A stretch of 64,000 nt of DNA. It comes from Pedobacter ghigonis. Its GTDB lineage: Bacteria; Bacteroidota; Bacteroidia; Sphingobacteriales; Sphingobacteriaceae. Location of the stretch: contig NZ_CAESCM010000004.1 of NCBI RefSeq assembly GCF_903166585.1, positions 1-64,000 of the forward strand. Reading direction: 5' to 3'. Position 1 is the first letter of the stretch. Each line of letters opens with the position of its first letter. Shown here piece by piece: positions 44,294 to 53,613 of the stretch. A model generated the notes under the pieces. It ran no database searches, was not told the DNA's origin, and saw only the letters and a list, made by a program, of their open reading frames with translations. The translations under genes were made by a program, and so were the position numbers.

Positions 44294-45328
44294 TTATCGT
44301 TTCGTTTTTCTGCTAGCTTTTTCCGCATCCATTACATTAATTGAATTATCAAGTTTATTAAATACAATCTCCTCACCAACGATAAAAGCTTTCGGATTCT
44401 CAAGCGGTGCAGTTAAAATCTCAAAATTTGCGATCTCATGACCAGAGTGAACCCGCATTGTATTGTGATTAACTACCGTGTAATTAACTGGATTGAAACT
44501 CGTGTCAAGATGATAGAAGATTTCTATATTAAGCTTATGCTTTAATAGTTCACCAAGGGGAGACCGCTGAATTCTTCTCATGTGAGCATTCCAGGCTCCA
44601 GTTTGGTGGGTTGGCTGGCCAGAAGCAACATCCAAAAACAAGGAAAAAATCCTTCTAAGACTATTTAGCGCAATCTCGCTATTTTGATATTCTTTCATCC
44701 GATTTTGAATCGCATCTAAATCTATCGAAAATAACCGCTTTGTATACCGTACCATATGAATCATGTGATCCTTGAGATAAGTAAAATATCCATAGCTTTT
44801 CAAAATTGTTCTGTACTGATCAACACTAGTAAAACCGTACTGCAAAGCCCGAAAGGCAATTGCCTTAGCTTCTTCCACTCCATCCAAACCAATGAGATGG
44901 TGCAGAATGATTAAACCCCTATTTTTTTCATAAAATGAAGGAATTTTCTTTCCTTTCTTATCAACTCTGGTAGAAACAATATGCACATGATTATTAGACG
45001 TGTCACTATGGAAATATATTAAATATGGGTTTTCTCCATAGCCCATTTTATCAAGCCATTGTTCTGCGACTTCTGTCAGCTGCATTTTATTATGAGACCT
45101 ACCATTTGCTGAAATGCACAAATGCAGCTGTGCATTTAATACTCTTGGATTTAGAGATGCTATCATTTTAAAATATGCTTTAAAATGTCTTGTCTTAATA
45201 TCTCTAAATATTGACAATGAACCGAAATTTTTGACGCTCATTAGCTCCCCCTTACCAGAGGACACCTTTCTGCTGTTATAGTTTACAGCAGAAAAGCGGC
45301 TGCTTGAAGAAAGAAACACTATTTCCAT
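44294..45328 (-). CDS. Relaxase / mobilization nuclease
   Basis: 344 residues. The N-terminus VNYNSRKV holds the likely nicking Tyr17, and HSDTSNNHVHIVSTRV holds the metal-binding His107, His114 and His116, the three-histidine HUH signature of MOB_P-type relaxases of Bacteroidota mobilizable elements. It would nick oriT and pilot the strand into a helper conjugation machine. The catalytic motifs are intact. It is preceded by a MobC-like gene 25 bp upstream; no coupling protein, transfer genes or integrase is in the window. Confidence 0.88.
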   Translation of the reverse strand: MEIVFLSSSSRFSAVNYNSRKVSSGKGELMSVKNFGSLSIFRDIKTRHFKAYFKMIASLNPRVLNAQLHLCISANGRSHNKMQLTEVAEQWLDKMGYGENPYLIYFHSDTSNNHVHIVSTRVDKKGKKIPSFYEKNRGLIILHHLIGLDGVEEAKAIAFRALQYGFTSVDQYRTILKSYGYFTYLKDHMIHMVRYTKRLFSIDLDAIQNRMKEYQNSEIALNSLRRIFSLFLDVASGQPTHQTGAWNAHMRRIQRSPLGELLKHKLNIEIFYHLDTSFNPVNYTVVNHNTMRVHSGHEIANFEILTAPLENPKAFIVGEEIVFNKLDNSINVMDAEKASRKTKR

Positions 45329-45353
45329 AATTGTAAAAACGATCTACATCAAA

Positions 45354-45737
45354 TCATTTGCTTATCAGCCGCATTAGCATCAACATTGCCTTTTCTACAT
45401 TTTCTTGGGCGGCTATGCAGTTAACAATTAAGTTATATAGTTCGATACTATGATATTCGGAGATAATTTCCTTTAAAGGCTCCCCTATAAAACTACACAG
45501 AGCACTATTTGCCGATTTATATTCTATTGCAACCTCATCCAGCCATTTTACTAAATCTCGGGCATCAATAAGGGTGTGTGATTTCCTACCGGAGATGACT
45601 TGCCTTACATATTCCGCCTGGGAGAGGCCCAAGTTCGTTGATTCCTCTTTTATTCTTCGAAATTCTGTTTCAGTAAACCGGCAATGGAACGGCACATTAC
45701 AATATTGATTTCCATTTTTTGATTTTTTCATAGCCAA
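45354..45737 (-). CDS. MobC-like relaxosome accessory protein
   Basis: 127 residues. The segment PFHCRFTETEFRRIKEE ... GLSQAEYVRQVI (about 16-48) is a ribbon-helix-helix DNA-binding motif as in MobC proteins, which open and bend oriT DNA for the relaxase; the remaining 80 residues are helical. The start ATG at 45737 puts a basic tail first. It lies upstream of the relaxase gene in the usual mobC-mobA order. The 758 bp before it is the natural place for oriT. Confidence 0.75.
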   Translation of the reverse strand: MAMKKSKNGNQYCNVPFHCRFTETEFRRIKEESTNLGLSQAEYVRQVISGRKSHTLIDARDLVKWLDEVAIEYKSANSALCSFIGEPLKEIISEYHSIELYNLIVNCIAAQENVEKAMLMLMRLISK

Positions 45738-46495
45738 ACTAAATTACTCCCTTCCTGAAATAAAGGTTAGGTGGTCCGCCATAAAAATCGCAACCTAAAA
45801 ATTAATTGTTTGATGATCACTATAGTGATCTATACCGTTTTCTTTTAAAATAGTTGTCAACAAAAAAATAAGCAATCGAACATTATTCGTTTGACGAATC
45901 GTTTAAAAAGAGGCTATTAGCATGGAAATTAACTTTTCGCTGCTACTATCATTGAAGATGTGATATGCTTTATATGTTAAAATAGGAACAACTATTAGGT
46001 CACATATTTTCATTTATTAGAAGGAGTCTAGGAGATAGTAAAAAAGAAGTGGAATTTAACAATTAACCTGATATAATTTTCCTCCATACTCGGCCTATTT
46101 TAGGCGCTCGATAGGAAAATAAAATTGAATTAAAACTACATCGCTATAGTGATCACCAACGATTTTCATGTAATAAAGCTGTTAAGATAGACATCCAGCT
46201 TGCAAACGGCTACTTCACAGAAAATAAATGAATACCTATTAAGGAAGAAATTTACTAACCCTAATCCATTTTCAATAGTTATTTGCAAAAAATGAGCTTT
46301 TTAGCAAATCGTAATAAATTTGACGCAGCAAGGAAGCTCGTCCACCAAAAAAATAATCCTCAGGTAAATAAATTCACATCGTTCAGAATGCAAAAATGAG
46401 TATTGAAAATAGCCAGAGCTATACGAGTGCCAGCAGGCTGCTGTTATTTATAGATGCGAAACTTAGCTAGAATAGCTCGCCAAAATACTATATGT
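45738..46495. other. Non-coding region with palindromes, possible oriT
   Basis: 758 bp with no credible reading frame, between the mobilization pair and the DUF3109 gene. It contains a perfect 16-bp palindrome (45815-45830), an 11-bp direct repeat of its right half (46144-46154), ATTCG-TTTGA-CGAAT (45894-45908), ATTTGC ... GCAAAT (46281-46309) and CAGCA-GGC-TGCTG (46431-46443). Inverted repeats upstream of mobC are typical of oriT, but the nick site cannot be assigned. Confidence 0.45.
45815..45830. repeat. 16-bp perfect palindrome
   Basis: GATCACTATAGTGATC. Its part CTATAGTGATC recurs as a direct repeat at 46144-46154, where it is extended to GTGATCAC. It lies 78 bp upstream of the MobC-like gene and could be a repressor operator or an oriT-binding site. 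Confidence 0.7.
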
Positions 46496-47062
46496 TTACA
46501 TCGCAGCAACAGAACTCTCCAACTCCCTATACCAATCCTCGCCATACTTACGAATAAGTGGTCCTTTCAGGAAACTGTACACCGGTACCTTAAGCTCGCG
46601 GCCAAAAGTACAGGCATCGTGGCAGATGTGCCAGCGATCGTAATTCAGCACATCAAACTCCGGGTATTTCGTAATGCGGATAGGGTATAAGTGGCACGAA
46701 ATGGGTTTTTGCCAGTCTACCAAACCTTGCTCATAAGCCTTTTCTATAGCACACTTAGTAATGCCACCTTCAAAAAGCACGTAGGCACATTCTTTATTTT
46801 TATCTACACAAGGCGTAGTTAAATCGCCATCCTCATCTACTACATACACGCCTTGCTCTTCAATAGCTTTAATCCCCTTTTCGTTTAACAAATGCTTTAT
46901 CTTTGGGTAAATATCCTCCAAAATCGCCTTCTCGTCATTATCCAAAGGTGCACCCGAATCGCCTTCCACACAACAGATCCCTTTACATTTGCTTAAATTA
47001 CAAACAAAGTTTTCTTTCAATACATCTTCGTGCACAAGCACTTGTTCTACTTCTATCATCAT
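46496..47062 (-). CDS. DUF3109 family protein
   Basis: 188 residues, rich in Cys: CNLSKCKGICC (about 22-32), CVDKNKEC (about 84-91), C103, SCHLYPIR (about 121-128) and CHDAC (about 146-150). The spacing resembles the zinc or iron-sulfur binding family formerly called UPF0153 (YkgJ-like), common in Bacteroidota; no enzyme activity is established. It overlaps the DUF3108 stop by one base, so both are cotranscribed. All cysteines are present. Confidence 0.8.
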   Translation of the reverse strand: MMIEVEQVLVHEDVLKENFVCNLSKCKGICCVEGDSGAPLDNDEKAILEDIYPKIKHLLNEKGIKAIEEQGVYVVDEDGDLTTPCVDKNKECAYVLFEGGITKCAIEKAYEQGLVDWQKPISCHLYPIRITKYPEFDVLNYDRWHICHDACTFGRELKVPVYSFLKGPLIRKYGEDWYRELESSVAAM

Positions 47063-47850
47063 TACTCTTTTGCTAAAGCATATTTCAGCCCATCGGCCGA
47101 TTTTAATTCCATCGTTACTGCGCCCACCAATATTTCTACCTGTGCTTTTACCGGCACACGGTTGCCATCATCGGTTACCCAAAGGTACAATCTGCTGTCT
47201 TTTTTAAATATCCGGCCCGGCTTAATAGATGGACTAAATTTTAAACAGCGAATATTACCCAGTTTGCTCTTGATGGTTTCTTTACCTATATATTCTACTT
47301 CGAGGGCCGAAATCTCATCACCCAAAAAATAGTTTAATTTAAATTTATCGCCAACCTTAATTTTACTGATATCCAGGCTACGGGCAAAATAATAGGCCGA
47401 TACCAGATCGAAGGTTTGATTGGTTGGGGTACTAAAAGTTCCCCTGTTCGATACTACTTTCTTACCATCCTGGTTAAACCTGGCCTTATCCTGACGGCGG
47501 TAACTGGCCTCGCGGATATTTTCCTGGTAGAAGTAAGGTAACAGGTCCGTTTTATCGATATAAGAGTCGTAATGATCTCTTACCTTATAAAAGATATCGA
47601 AGGTTCCTGAGGTCTCCGCGTCAACTGTTAGCTTGTAAGTTGGCTTATTATCAAACTTTAAATCAGAATTACTAACCTTTATCGTAGCCTCTGCAGCAGT
47701 GATAAAACCATAACGTAATTTATATTTTAAAACTTCTCCCTCCTGAAATACAGGCTCTTTCTTAAGGGGCAGCTCCTGCGCCTGTGCATAAAAACTGCAT
47801 AACGCAGCCGTGACTATTAAAAACAGTTTTCTCATCGCTTTTGTATTCAT
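47062..47850 (-). CDS. DUF3108 family periplasmic protein
   Basis: 262 residues from ATG 47850, which gives a signal peptide ending in YAQAQ; the longer frame to 47931 has no such start. The mature protein is strand-rich (FQEGEVLKYKLRYG, EATIKVSN, FDIFYKVRDHYDSYID) in the manner of DUF3108 proteins, beta-sandwiches thought to bind lipid or hydrophobic ligands in the envelope. It lies 84 bp after the DUF2480 gene and is cotranscribed with DUF3109. Confidence 0.8.
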   Translation of the reverse strand: MNTKAMRKLFLIVTAALCSFYAQAQELPLKKEPVFQEGEVLKYKLRYGFITAAEATIKVSNSDLKFDNKPTYKLTVDAETSGTFDIFYKVRDHYDSYIDKTDLLPYFYQENIREASYRRQDKARFNQDGKKVVSNRGTFSTPTNQTFDLVSAYYFARSLDISKIKVGDKFKLNYFLGDEISALEVEYIGKETIKSKLGNIRCLKFSPSIKPGRIFKKDSRLYLWVTDDGNRVPVKAQVEILVGAVTMELKSADGLKYALAKE

Positions 47851-47934
47851 TTGTGTGTACTGAAAAGAAGTATAGTCTTTAAAAAAGGGAACACATTCTT
47901 TCTTGATGAAGATATACAAAAAGCAAACCAATTT

Positions 47935-48450
47935 TTAATCTTTTCGTTTATAAACCGGAACGGTAGAACAAGGCTCGCCAAACATAATGCTTTTAACCAC
48001 GGGCGTTAACAGGTTGGTTACCTCTACATAGGCCGAAACGGGCACTTCTATGTCGCCACAACCTTTTACTACTACACGTTCATTGGCATAATCCTGTGGA
48101 TTGATTTTAGCCAGTGCTTTCGAAAACAGAATAGCTTCCAAAGTATCCAGTCCGCCAAACACCACTTCGTTGGCATAAGGCTTCATTCTGTTGGCCAGCA
48201 GCATGTAGGCCCATGTGGGTACAATAGCATCGGCAGAGCAGATAATGGCTACATTCTTATCCTGATATTGCGCCCAGTCGTGGTTTTTGATAAACTCCCT
48301 GAAATCCTTCTCCTTCAGCATCAGCCCATGAAAAAGATTATCCACAATATCATACAGCACTCTTTCGCCTTTATGATAAAAGTCTTCGAGGTTTAAGGTT
48401 ACCAAACCACTGTTGGCTACTTTATTGATGATGTTTTCCTGAATTTCCAT
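47935..48450 (-). CDS. DUF2480 family protein
   Basis: 171 residues, cytosolic, with no signal or membrane segment. Conserved blocks LVTLNLEDFYHKGERVLYDI (about 16-35) and WAYMLLANRMKPY (about 80-92), ending KSIMFGEPCSTVPVYKRK, match the Bacteroidota-only family DUF2480. Function unknown. It starts 15 bp after the PpiD terminator hairpin, so it heads a new transcription unit. Confidence 0.8.
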   Translation of the reverse strand: MEIQENIINKVANSGLVTLNLEDFYHKGERVLYDIVDNLFHGLMLKEKDFREFIKNHDWAQYQDKNVAIICSADAIVPTWAYMLLANRMKPYANEVVFGGLDTLEAILFSKALAKINPQDYANERVVVKGCGDIEVPVSAYVEVTNLLTPVVKSIMFGEPCSTVPVYKRKD

Positions 48451-48460
48451 GGCCTTAAAT

Positions 48461-48494
48461 AAAAAAACCGTTCCGATAACTGATCGGAACGGTT
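48461..48494 (-). terminator. Terminator of the PpiD-like gene
   Basis: AACCGTTCCGAT (48466-48477) pairs perfectly with ATCGGAACGGTT (48483-48494) around a 5-nt loop; on the minus strand it is followed by seven T. It lies 21 bp after the stop codon. Confidence 0.9.
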
Positions 48495-48515
48495 ACAAAA
48501 TTACGTATTTTCTAA

Positions 48516-50600
48516 TTAATAGAATTTCACACGATTGTCTTTTATCTGTGCATTATCTTGTAAAGCCTGGAAAGCCGCCCCTAACGAACGCTGACCTAAG
48601 CTTAATAACATACCTTCTTTTTGTTTAAACATGTTGGCAATTGGTGCAGGGTTCGTAAATCCATCAACTGAGAATACATACACACCACGCTCACCCTGAA
48701 CAGGAGCAGACACTTTTCCTGGCTGAGAACCAAATACACTACCAACCAAAGCATTTTCTTGTGCCACACCTGGAATTACCGGGTTAGCAAATACAATGTT
48801 CTGTACTGGGCTAACCGGACGAGCTAGCTTCGCACCAACCTGATCGATATTTCCTTTACTAGCATTAGCCAGTTTTTCTTTTAACAATTTAGCTTTAACC
48901 GCATTGCGCACCATTGGCTCGATTTCCTTTTTAACATCGGCTAACGATAGGGTACCTTTAGGGCTAACATTGGTTAAACGTGCTACCACATAAGCATTGC
49001 TCATGGTATAGATTTCAGGTAACACATCTCCTTTATCAGCTGCGTAAGCATCCTGAATTAATTTACGTGGGTTATCTAAACCTGCGGCGAAACCTTGTGT
49101 AGCTGCTACTCTATCAGCAACTGCAAGTTTTAATCCTTTTTGTGTAGCCAGTTTAGCAAAATCGTTTCCTTTTACATCAGCAAGGAAATTACTTGCTGCT
49201 TTATAAGCCGCTGCCTGCGTTTTGCTACTCGCAGCTAATGTTTTCTCTACATAAGCCAGTTTAGCAACTTTCGAAGAACCAATTTGTTTTTCGATTTTGA
49301 TTACATGGTAACCGAACTGAGATTTAACTACTTTAATATCTCCGGTATTGCCATCGAAAGCAGCATTTTCAAATTCTGGCACCATAGTACCACGTGCAAA
49401 TGTACCCAGCTCACCACCTTTATCTTTCGAACCATCTACACTGTAGTTTTTAGCAAGCTCAGCAAAATTGCCGCCTTTTAAAATTAAGCCTTTTAACGAA
49501 TCGGCTAATTTACCTGCTTTATCATCACCGCCAACTTTAGCCGGATCGATTAAGATGTGGCTGGCTTTTACCGAATCAGGAGAGAAACGGCTGGCTACAA
49601 CTTTTACAATTTTATACGAGTTACCTGATAATTTAGGACCATAGAAACTGCCTGCAGGCAATGCAAATACTGCCGAATCAACAGCCGGATCTAATTTACC
49701 TTTGGTTAGGTAAGTAAAAGGAACTTTAACATCCGAATTGATAGCTGCAAAAAGCGAATCGTTTTTAGCTACCTGGAAATCAGCAGCAATTTTATCTACC
49801 TGCGCTTTAACCGCTAACGAATCGGCTTTGTTAGGGCTGATGCTGAAAGTTACATATTCAAATGCACGGGTTTCAGTTGGATTGTTGAAACGTGCTTTGT
49901 TGTTATCATAATATTCAGAATAATCGCCGTCAGTTAATTTAACCGATGCATCCGGAACAGAAGTATAATCTAAACTTACATATTTGAAGTTTGCCAGTTT
50001 GTTACGGTTGTTATATTCATCAGTAGCTTCTAACGAAGTTACATAAACCGAATTACGGATTAAGTTAGAATATTTGGTTTGTAAGGCCTGGTTTTTAATC
50101 TCCAATTGTAACATATCAGATTGTTGTAAAGCCTGAGGTTCTTTTGATTTTAAGAAGTTCATCAGGGTTACGCGGTCTAATTGTCCGGTTTGAGGATTAG
50201 AAAAATATTGTTTAACCAATGGGCTTGGGTTCTGGCCTTGCAATAAATCAAACAGCTCGTCTTCCGAAACAGTTAAACCCAAACGGTCGTACTCTTTTGT
50301 TAATAATACTTTAGCCAGTTCTGCATTCCAGGCCTGATCTACAGCCATAGCAGTCATTTGTGCATTTGCACTACCGCCGTATTGTTGTTTCATTTGGTTT
50401 ACACCCTGATCAACCTTTGGACCGAACTCATCGATACTGATTTCGTTACCATCAATAGATCCGACAACTTTTTGATTTGCAGACCAAAAAGGTTTACCTA
50501 CGTTAATTGCATCACCTACTAAAAATGCAACAATTGCAAAACCGATTGCAAAGACCAGGATATAGCCTGCACGGTTACGCAAAAATGTCATTAATCCCAT
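48516..50600 (-). CDS. PpiD/SurA-like periplasmic peptidyl-prolyl isomerase
   Basis: 694 residues. One N-terminal membrane anchor (about 12-32, LVFAIGFAIVAFLVGDAI), a SurA_N-type chaperone region (about 40-240), a parvulin PpiC domain (about 345-440: VKASHILI, DGSKDKGGELGTFARGTMVPEFE cited by position, GYHVIKIEK) and a second degenerate parvulin-like region. PpiD helps fold proteins leaving the Sec translocon on the way to the outer membrane. It is monocistronic, with its own terminator. Confidence 0.9.
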   Translation of the reverse strand: MGLMTFLRNRAGYILVFAIGFAIVAFLVGDAINVGKPFWSANQKVVGSIDGNEISIDEFGPKVDQGVNQMKQQYGGSANAQMTAMAVDQAWNAELAKVLLTKEYDRLGLTVSEDELFDLLQGQNPSPLVKQYFSNPQTGQLDRVTLMNFLKSKEPQALQQSDMLQLEIKNQALQTKYSNLIRNSVYVTSLEATDEYNNRNKLANFKYVSLDYTSVPDASVKLTDGDYSEYYDNNKARFNNPTETRAFEYVTFSISPNKADSLAVKAQVDKIAADFQVAKNDSLFAAINSDVKVPFTYLTKGKLDPAVDSAVFALPAGSFYGPKLSGNSYKIVKVVASRFSPDSVKASHILIDPAKVGGDDKAGKLADSLKGLILKGGNFAELAKNYSVDGSKDKGGELGTFARGTMVPEFENAAFDGNTGDIKVVKSQFGYHVIKIEKQIGSSKVAKLAYVEKTLAASSKTQAAAYKAASNFLADVKGNDFAKLATQKGLKLAVADRVAATQGFAAGLDNPRKLIQDAYAADKGDVLPEIYTMSNAYVVARLTNVSPKGTLSLADVKKEIEPMVRNAVKAKLLKEKLANASKGNIDQVGAKLARPVSPVQNIVFANPVIPGVAQENALVGSVFGSQPGKVSAPVQGERGVYVFSVDGFTNPAPIANMFKQKEGMLLSLGQRSLGAAFQALQDNAQIKDNRVKFY

Positions 50601-50861
50601 ATTGTAATTATAAATTTATTTAGTTCTTTTTTAAGAGGGCGCAAGATACAAATTTGCGTTAAAAAAGAAAACACAAAATTTTATTTATCAAACGCTTAAT
50701 TATAAGGAGGATGTAGGCGCTAAAATGGCTGATGGACGTTGGCGGGATTTGCCTGTAAAACTGACTTCAAAACCACTGTATTTTAATAGAATCAATCCAT
50801 CATCCCTTTTACCTCTTCCATTTTACATGAAGTCAAAGTGCCACTACTAGTCTATATCCAG

Positions 50862-51428
50862 CTATAAAGTTCCCTTCGAATTAATTTCACCGGTTCCGGG
50901 GCCCATCTCGTAAGTACTGAAATCCTGAGGGGCCTTAAAATCCCTTGCCCTTGTAAAATCACCGTTTACACTCAAAATATCAACAGTTTGATTTGAATAG
51001 AAAATCTTCTTCGATTCATCCCAGATCAATTCCTGAGAAGAAAAAGTATCGCCCTTGCTATTTTTTACCACTACATTTTTCCGGAATTCGGTTTTGAGCT
51101 CAGTATCTTTCCTGATCGCGTAATCGCATACCAGATTCCCATCAACTGTGCCTTGTGGATTATAAAAATCGATGTTTACGCCTTTAATCATTTCTTGGTA
51201 AGAACTCCCGTTAGAAGGTGTAATCTTATCCAGTATTGGCGCATAGCCTTTTGCCTTTACCCTGGCCGAATCGCTGTAAATAATCTCAACCCCGGTAGTA
51301 CGGTCGCGGGTTAGCGTTATTTTGCCGGCTGAAACTGAATTGGCTTTTTTTAGATCGTCGTCTCCACAGGAAGCCAAAAACAATGGCAACGCCAGAAACA
51401 AACCATATAAAAATGTTTTCAATTTCAT
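50862..51428 (-). CDS. lptC: LPS export protein LptC (lipoprotein)
   Basis: 188 residues with a lipoprotein signal, lipobox LASC and acylated Cys21. The rest is a strand-rich OstA-like domain (VEIIYSDSARVKAKGYAP, KNVVVKNSKGDTFSSQELIWDE cited by position and IFYSNQTVDI), the LptC form found in Bacteroidota. LptC takes LPS from LptB2FG to LptA at the inner membrane. It shares one base with the stop of the upstream barrel gene (TAATG). Confidence 0.85.
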   Translation of the reverse strand: MKLKTFLYGLFLALPLFLASCGDDDLKKANSVSAGKITLTRDRTTGVEIIYSDSARVKAKGYAPILDKITPSNGSSYQEMIKGVNIDFYNPQGTVDGNLVCDYAIRKDTELKTEFRKNVVVKNSKGDTFSSQELIWDESKKIFYSNQTVDILSVNGDFTRARDFKAPQDFSTYEMGPGTGEINSKGTL

Positions 51429-52726
51429 TAGTCTACGCGGTACTTACGGAACCAGGTATCATTTAAGGTAAAGCCAAGGTGGAAATTAATATACTGTTCT
51501 TTAACCAGGTTATTGTTTAAAGTACCTCTTTGTCCAACCTCGGTTGTAAAGTTGATTTTATAAAATGCAGTACCTCCGTTTGCTGATGGTAGCGGGAAAC
51601 CAAAACCCAACGAAGCGCCCATTTGTTTAATATTCTGATTGTTTACCTGAATATACGTTTTATCGTAATTAAAACCTAAGCGGTAATCAACACGTTTCAT
51701 GTAACTGTTGTAAGAATAGGCATCAGGAGTCCACTGTCCACCTAATGATGCTCCCCAGCTATCTTGCAAACCCTGGCTAACATTATTAATGGTGGTTTCC
51801 GACCATTTGCTCATTCTAAAATCAGCACCAATCATCCATTTATCATTTTGCTGAATAGCGATACCAAAGTTATGTGTTAGCGGTAAGGTCAGGTTAGATT
51901 TTCCTTTATCAATACGGCTCAAAGTATCTAAAGCCGGCTGCTCATTTCCATTGGCATCTCTAAGGTAACGGGTTGCAAAAAAGGTTTGGCTCGAGTTTAC
52001 TTTACCAGAAGTGCTACCCGAATAACCCAGGGTTACTAAGGTTTTCTTACCTACGTTAAAATCATATTGAATACCGTATGAATAAGCTAAACCACCTACA
52101 CTGTTTTTATTTTGAAGCTTAGCATTATAGGCACCCACAATGGCGTTGCTGTATTCGGTTGAACGCGTAGTTTGCAGGTTACCAAAAATGTATTCCAAGT
52201 TGGCACCAACTCTTAAATGATCGCCAAAACGATAGCCATAACCAAAGTACGCTTTCGATAAACCACCTTCACCTTCGTAAACCTGATCAACCGAAGTAGT
52301 ATCAATTTTAACGGAGTTTCTGTAAGTATAACCCAAATCAGAATAGGGCAAAATACCAAAGCTCAAAGCTGATTTTCTACCTACTGGTGCAGCAAAAGCC
52401 AAATGGCTAAAAGTAGAGTTGAAAGTATTCTCGCTTAAATTTCCCCTGCTTAAGTTATTGATACTGGCACTCATACCAATATCGATAGTGGTTAACGAAA
52501 TACCGGCGTACGATGCAGGGTTCTGCATGTTGATATAGTTAAAACCGCTTACTTTATTTACAGCAGTAGAAATTCCACCCATTGCCCGCAATTGTGGCAA
52601 CAAAGAGCCTTTTATATTACCAAGCCCATATCTTGAATATGGCGATGATGTAGTAACCTGTGCCTGAGCACTTAAACCACCAACTAAAACGAGTATGGCT
52701 GCAATATAATTTATTCTTTTGTACAT
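51428..52726 (-). CDS. Conserved outer-membrane beta-barrel protein (FadL-like)
   Basis: 432 residues from ATG 52726, one base after the coaX stop; an ATG at 52747 would overlap coaX. Signal peptide ends at GLSAQAQ. Repeated amphipathic strands (SALSFGILPYSDLGYTYR, KAYFGYGYRFGDHLRVGANLEYI cited by position) indicate a 12-14-strand barrel related to FadL/OmpP1. The gene order coaX - barrel - lptC is conserved in the phylum in my recollection, suggesting an envelope biogenesis role. Function not established. Confidence 0.75.
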   Translation of the reverse strand: MYKRINYIAAILVLVGGLSAQAQVTTSSPYSRYGLGNIKGSLLPQLRAMGGISTAVNKVSGFNYINMQNPASYAGISLTTIDIGMSASINNLSRGNLSENTFNSTFSHLAFAAPVGRKSALSFGILPYSDLGYTYRNSVKIDTTSVDQVYEGEGGLSKAYFGYGYRFGDHLRVGANLEYIFGNLQTTRSTEYSNAIVGAYNAKLQNKNSVGGLAYSYGIQYDFNVGKKTLVTLGYSGSTSGKVNSSQTFFATRYLRDANGNEQPALDTLSRIDKGKSNLTLPLTHNFGIAIQQNDKWMIGADFRMSKWSETTINNVSQGLQDSWGASLGGQWTPDAYSYNSYMKRVDYRLGFNYDKTYIQVNNQNIKQMGASLGFGFPLPSANGGTAFYKINFTTEVGQRGTLNNNLVKEQYINFHLGFTLNDTWFRKYRVD

Positions 52727-52727
52727 T

Positions 52728-53462
52728 TTAATCTGCAATAGCTTCATTTAATCCTTTTAATACCAAGTAGGGATCTTTTATAATTTGAGGCGCAAAGATG
52801 CTGTTTTGTAATTGCTTATACAAAAAATTAGCATCGCCACCGGTTATAATTACCTTCAAAGCACTTTCTTTTTTATTATTTAGGGCAATAAAGCCTTCAA
52901 TTTCATTTATTACTCCTTGTAAAACGCCGTTTTTAATTGCCGATTGTGTATCCGTCCCCTCTGTTATCTCTTCGCGCTCATTCCATTCCACTAAAGGCAG
53001 GCGGCCGGTAAATTCGTGTACAGCCCTGAAACGCATATTAATTCCCGGACTGATGCTCCCACCAAAATATGCTTTCGACTGGCTTAAAACATCATAGGTG
53101 ATGCATGTGCCCGCATCTACAATTAAACTGGCACCTGCCGGAAATAATCCATTTGCACCCAAAACAGCTGCCCATCTGTCTAATCCCAAAGTCGCAGGCG
53201 TTTTATATTTGTTCTGCACGCCATTCGTTAATAAGGCCGAAAAACGCGTATATTCAGTATGCTTCTTTAAAAACCCTTCAAGCTGGCTAATTTCCTGATT
53301 AACACTGCTTATAATTGATTTATTGGGTGAAAATTTTTCTATCAGCTGAGCCAGATCAATAATCCCAAGTTTATTAAAACGCTGATGGTGAACGATTTCT
53401 TTATTTGAAAAAACAGCTACTTTAGCAGCAGAATTTCCAATATCAATGCTTAACGTGCGCAT
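52728..53462 (-). CDS. coaX: Type III pantothenate kinase
   Basis: 244 residues of the ASKHA fold. LSIDIGNSAAK (4-14) is the phosphate-1 loop, GLDRWAAVLGA (about 97-107) the Asp that acts as base, IVDAGTCITYD (about 118-128) phosphate 2, and GGSISPGINMR (about 137-147) the pantothenate site. It phosphorylates pantothenate, the first step to coenzyme A. First gene of the coaX-barrel-lptC operon. Confidence 0.95.
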   Translation of the reverse strand: MRTLSIDIGNSAAKVAVFSNKEIVHHQRFNKLGIIDLAQLIEKFSPNKSIISSVNQEISQLEGFLKKHTEYTRFSALLTNGVQNKYKTPATLGLDRWAAVLGANGLFPAGASLIVDAGTCITYDVLSQSKAYFGGSISPGINMRFRAVHEFTGRLPLVEWNEREEITEGTDTQSAIKNGVLQGVINEIEGFIALNNKKESALKVIITGGDANFLYKQLQNSIFAPQIIKDPYLVLKGLNEAIAD

Positions 53463-53613
53463 TTAAAATTTCCTTTTATCAAATTATACCTTAGAAATTC
53501 CGAAGATCCCAATTCTATCCATCAAATTAAAACTAAAAAAGCTTTAACGCTAAAATCATGCACAAAGCTATTAATCTTTGTCAAGTTTCACTCCGGTTAT
53601 TTGTTAAAAAAGG

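Noticed and set aside
44294-46495. A complete conjugative element or transposon
   Set aside because: No integrase, transposase, coupling protein or type IV secretion genes are visible, and no flanking direct repeats could be recognised by eye.
50762-50835. TGACTTCA ... TGAAGTCA inverted repeat upstream of the PpiD-like gene
   Set aside because: The arms are only eight bases and 58 bp apart, with no further support for a functional structure.
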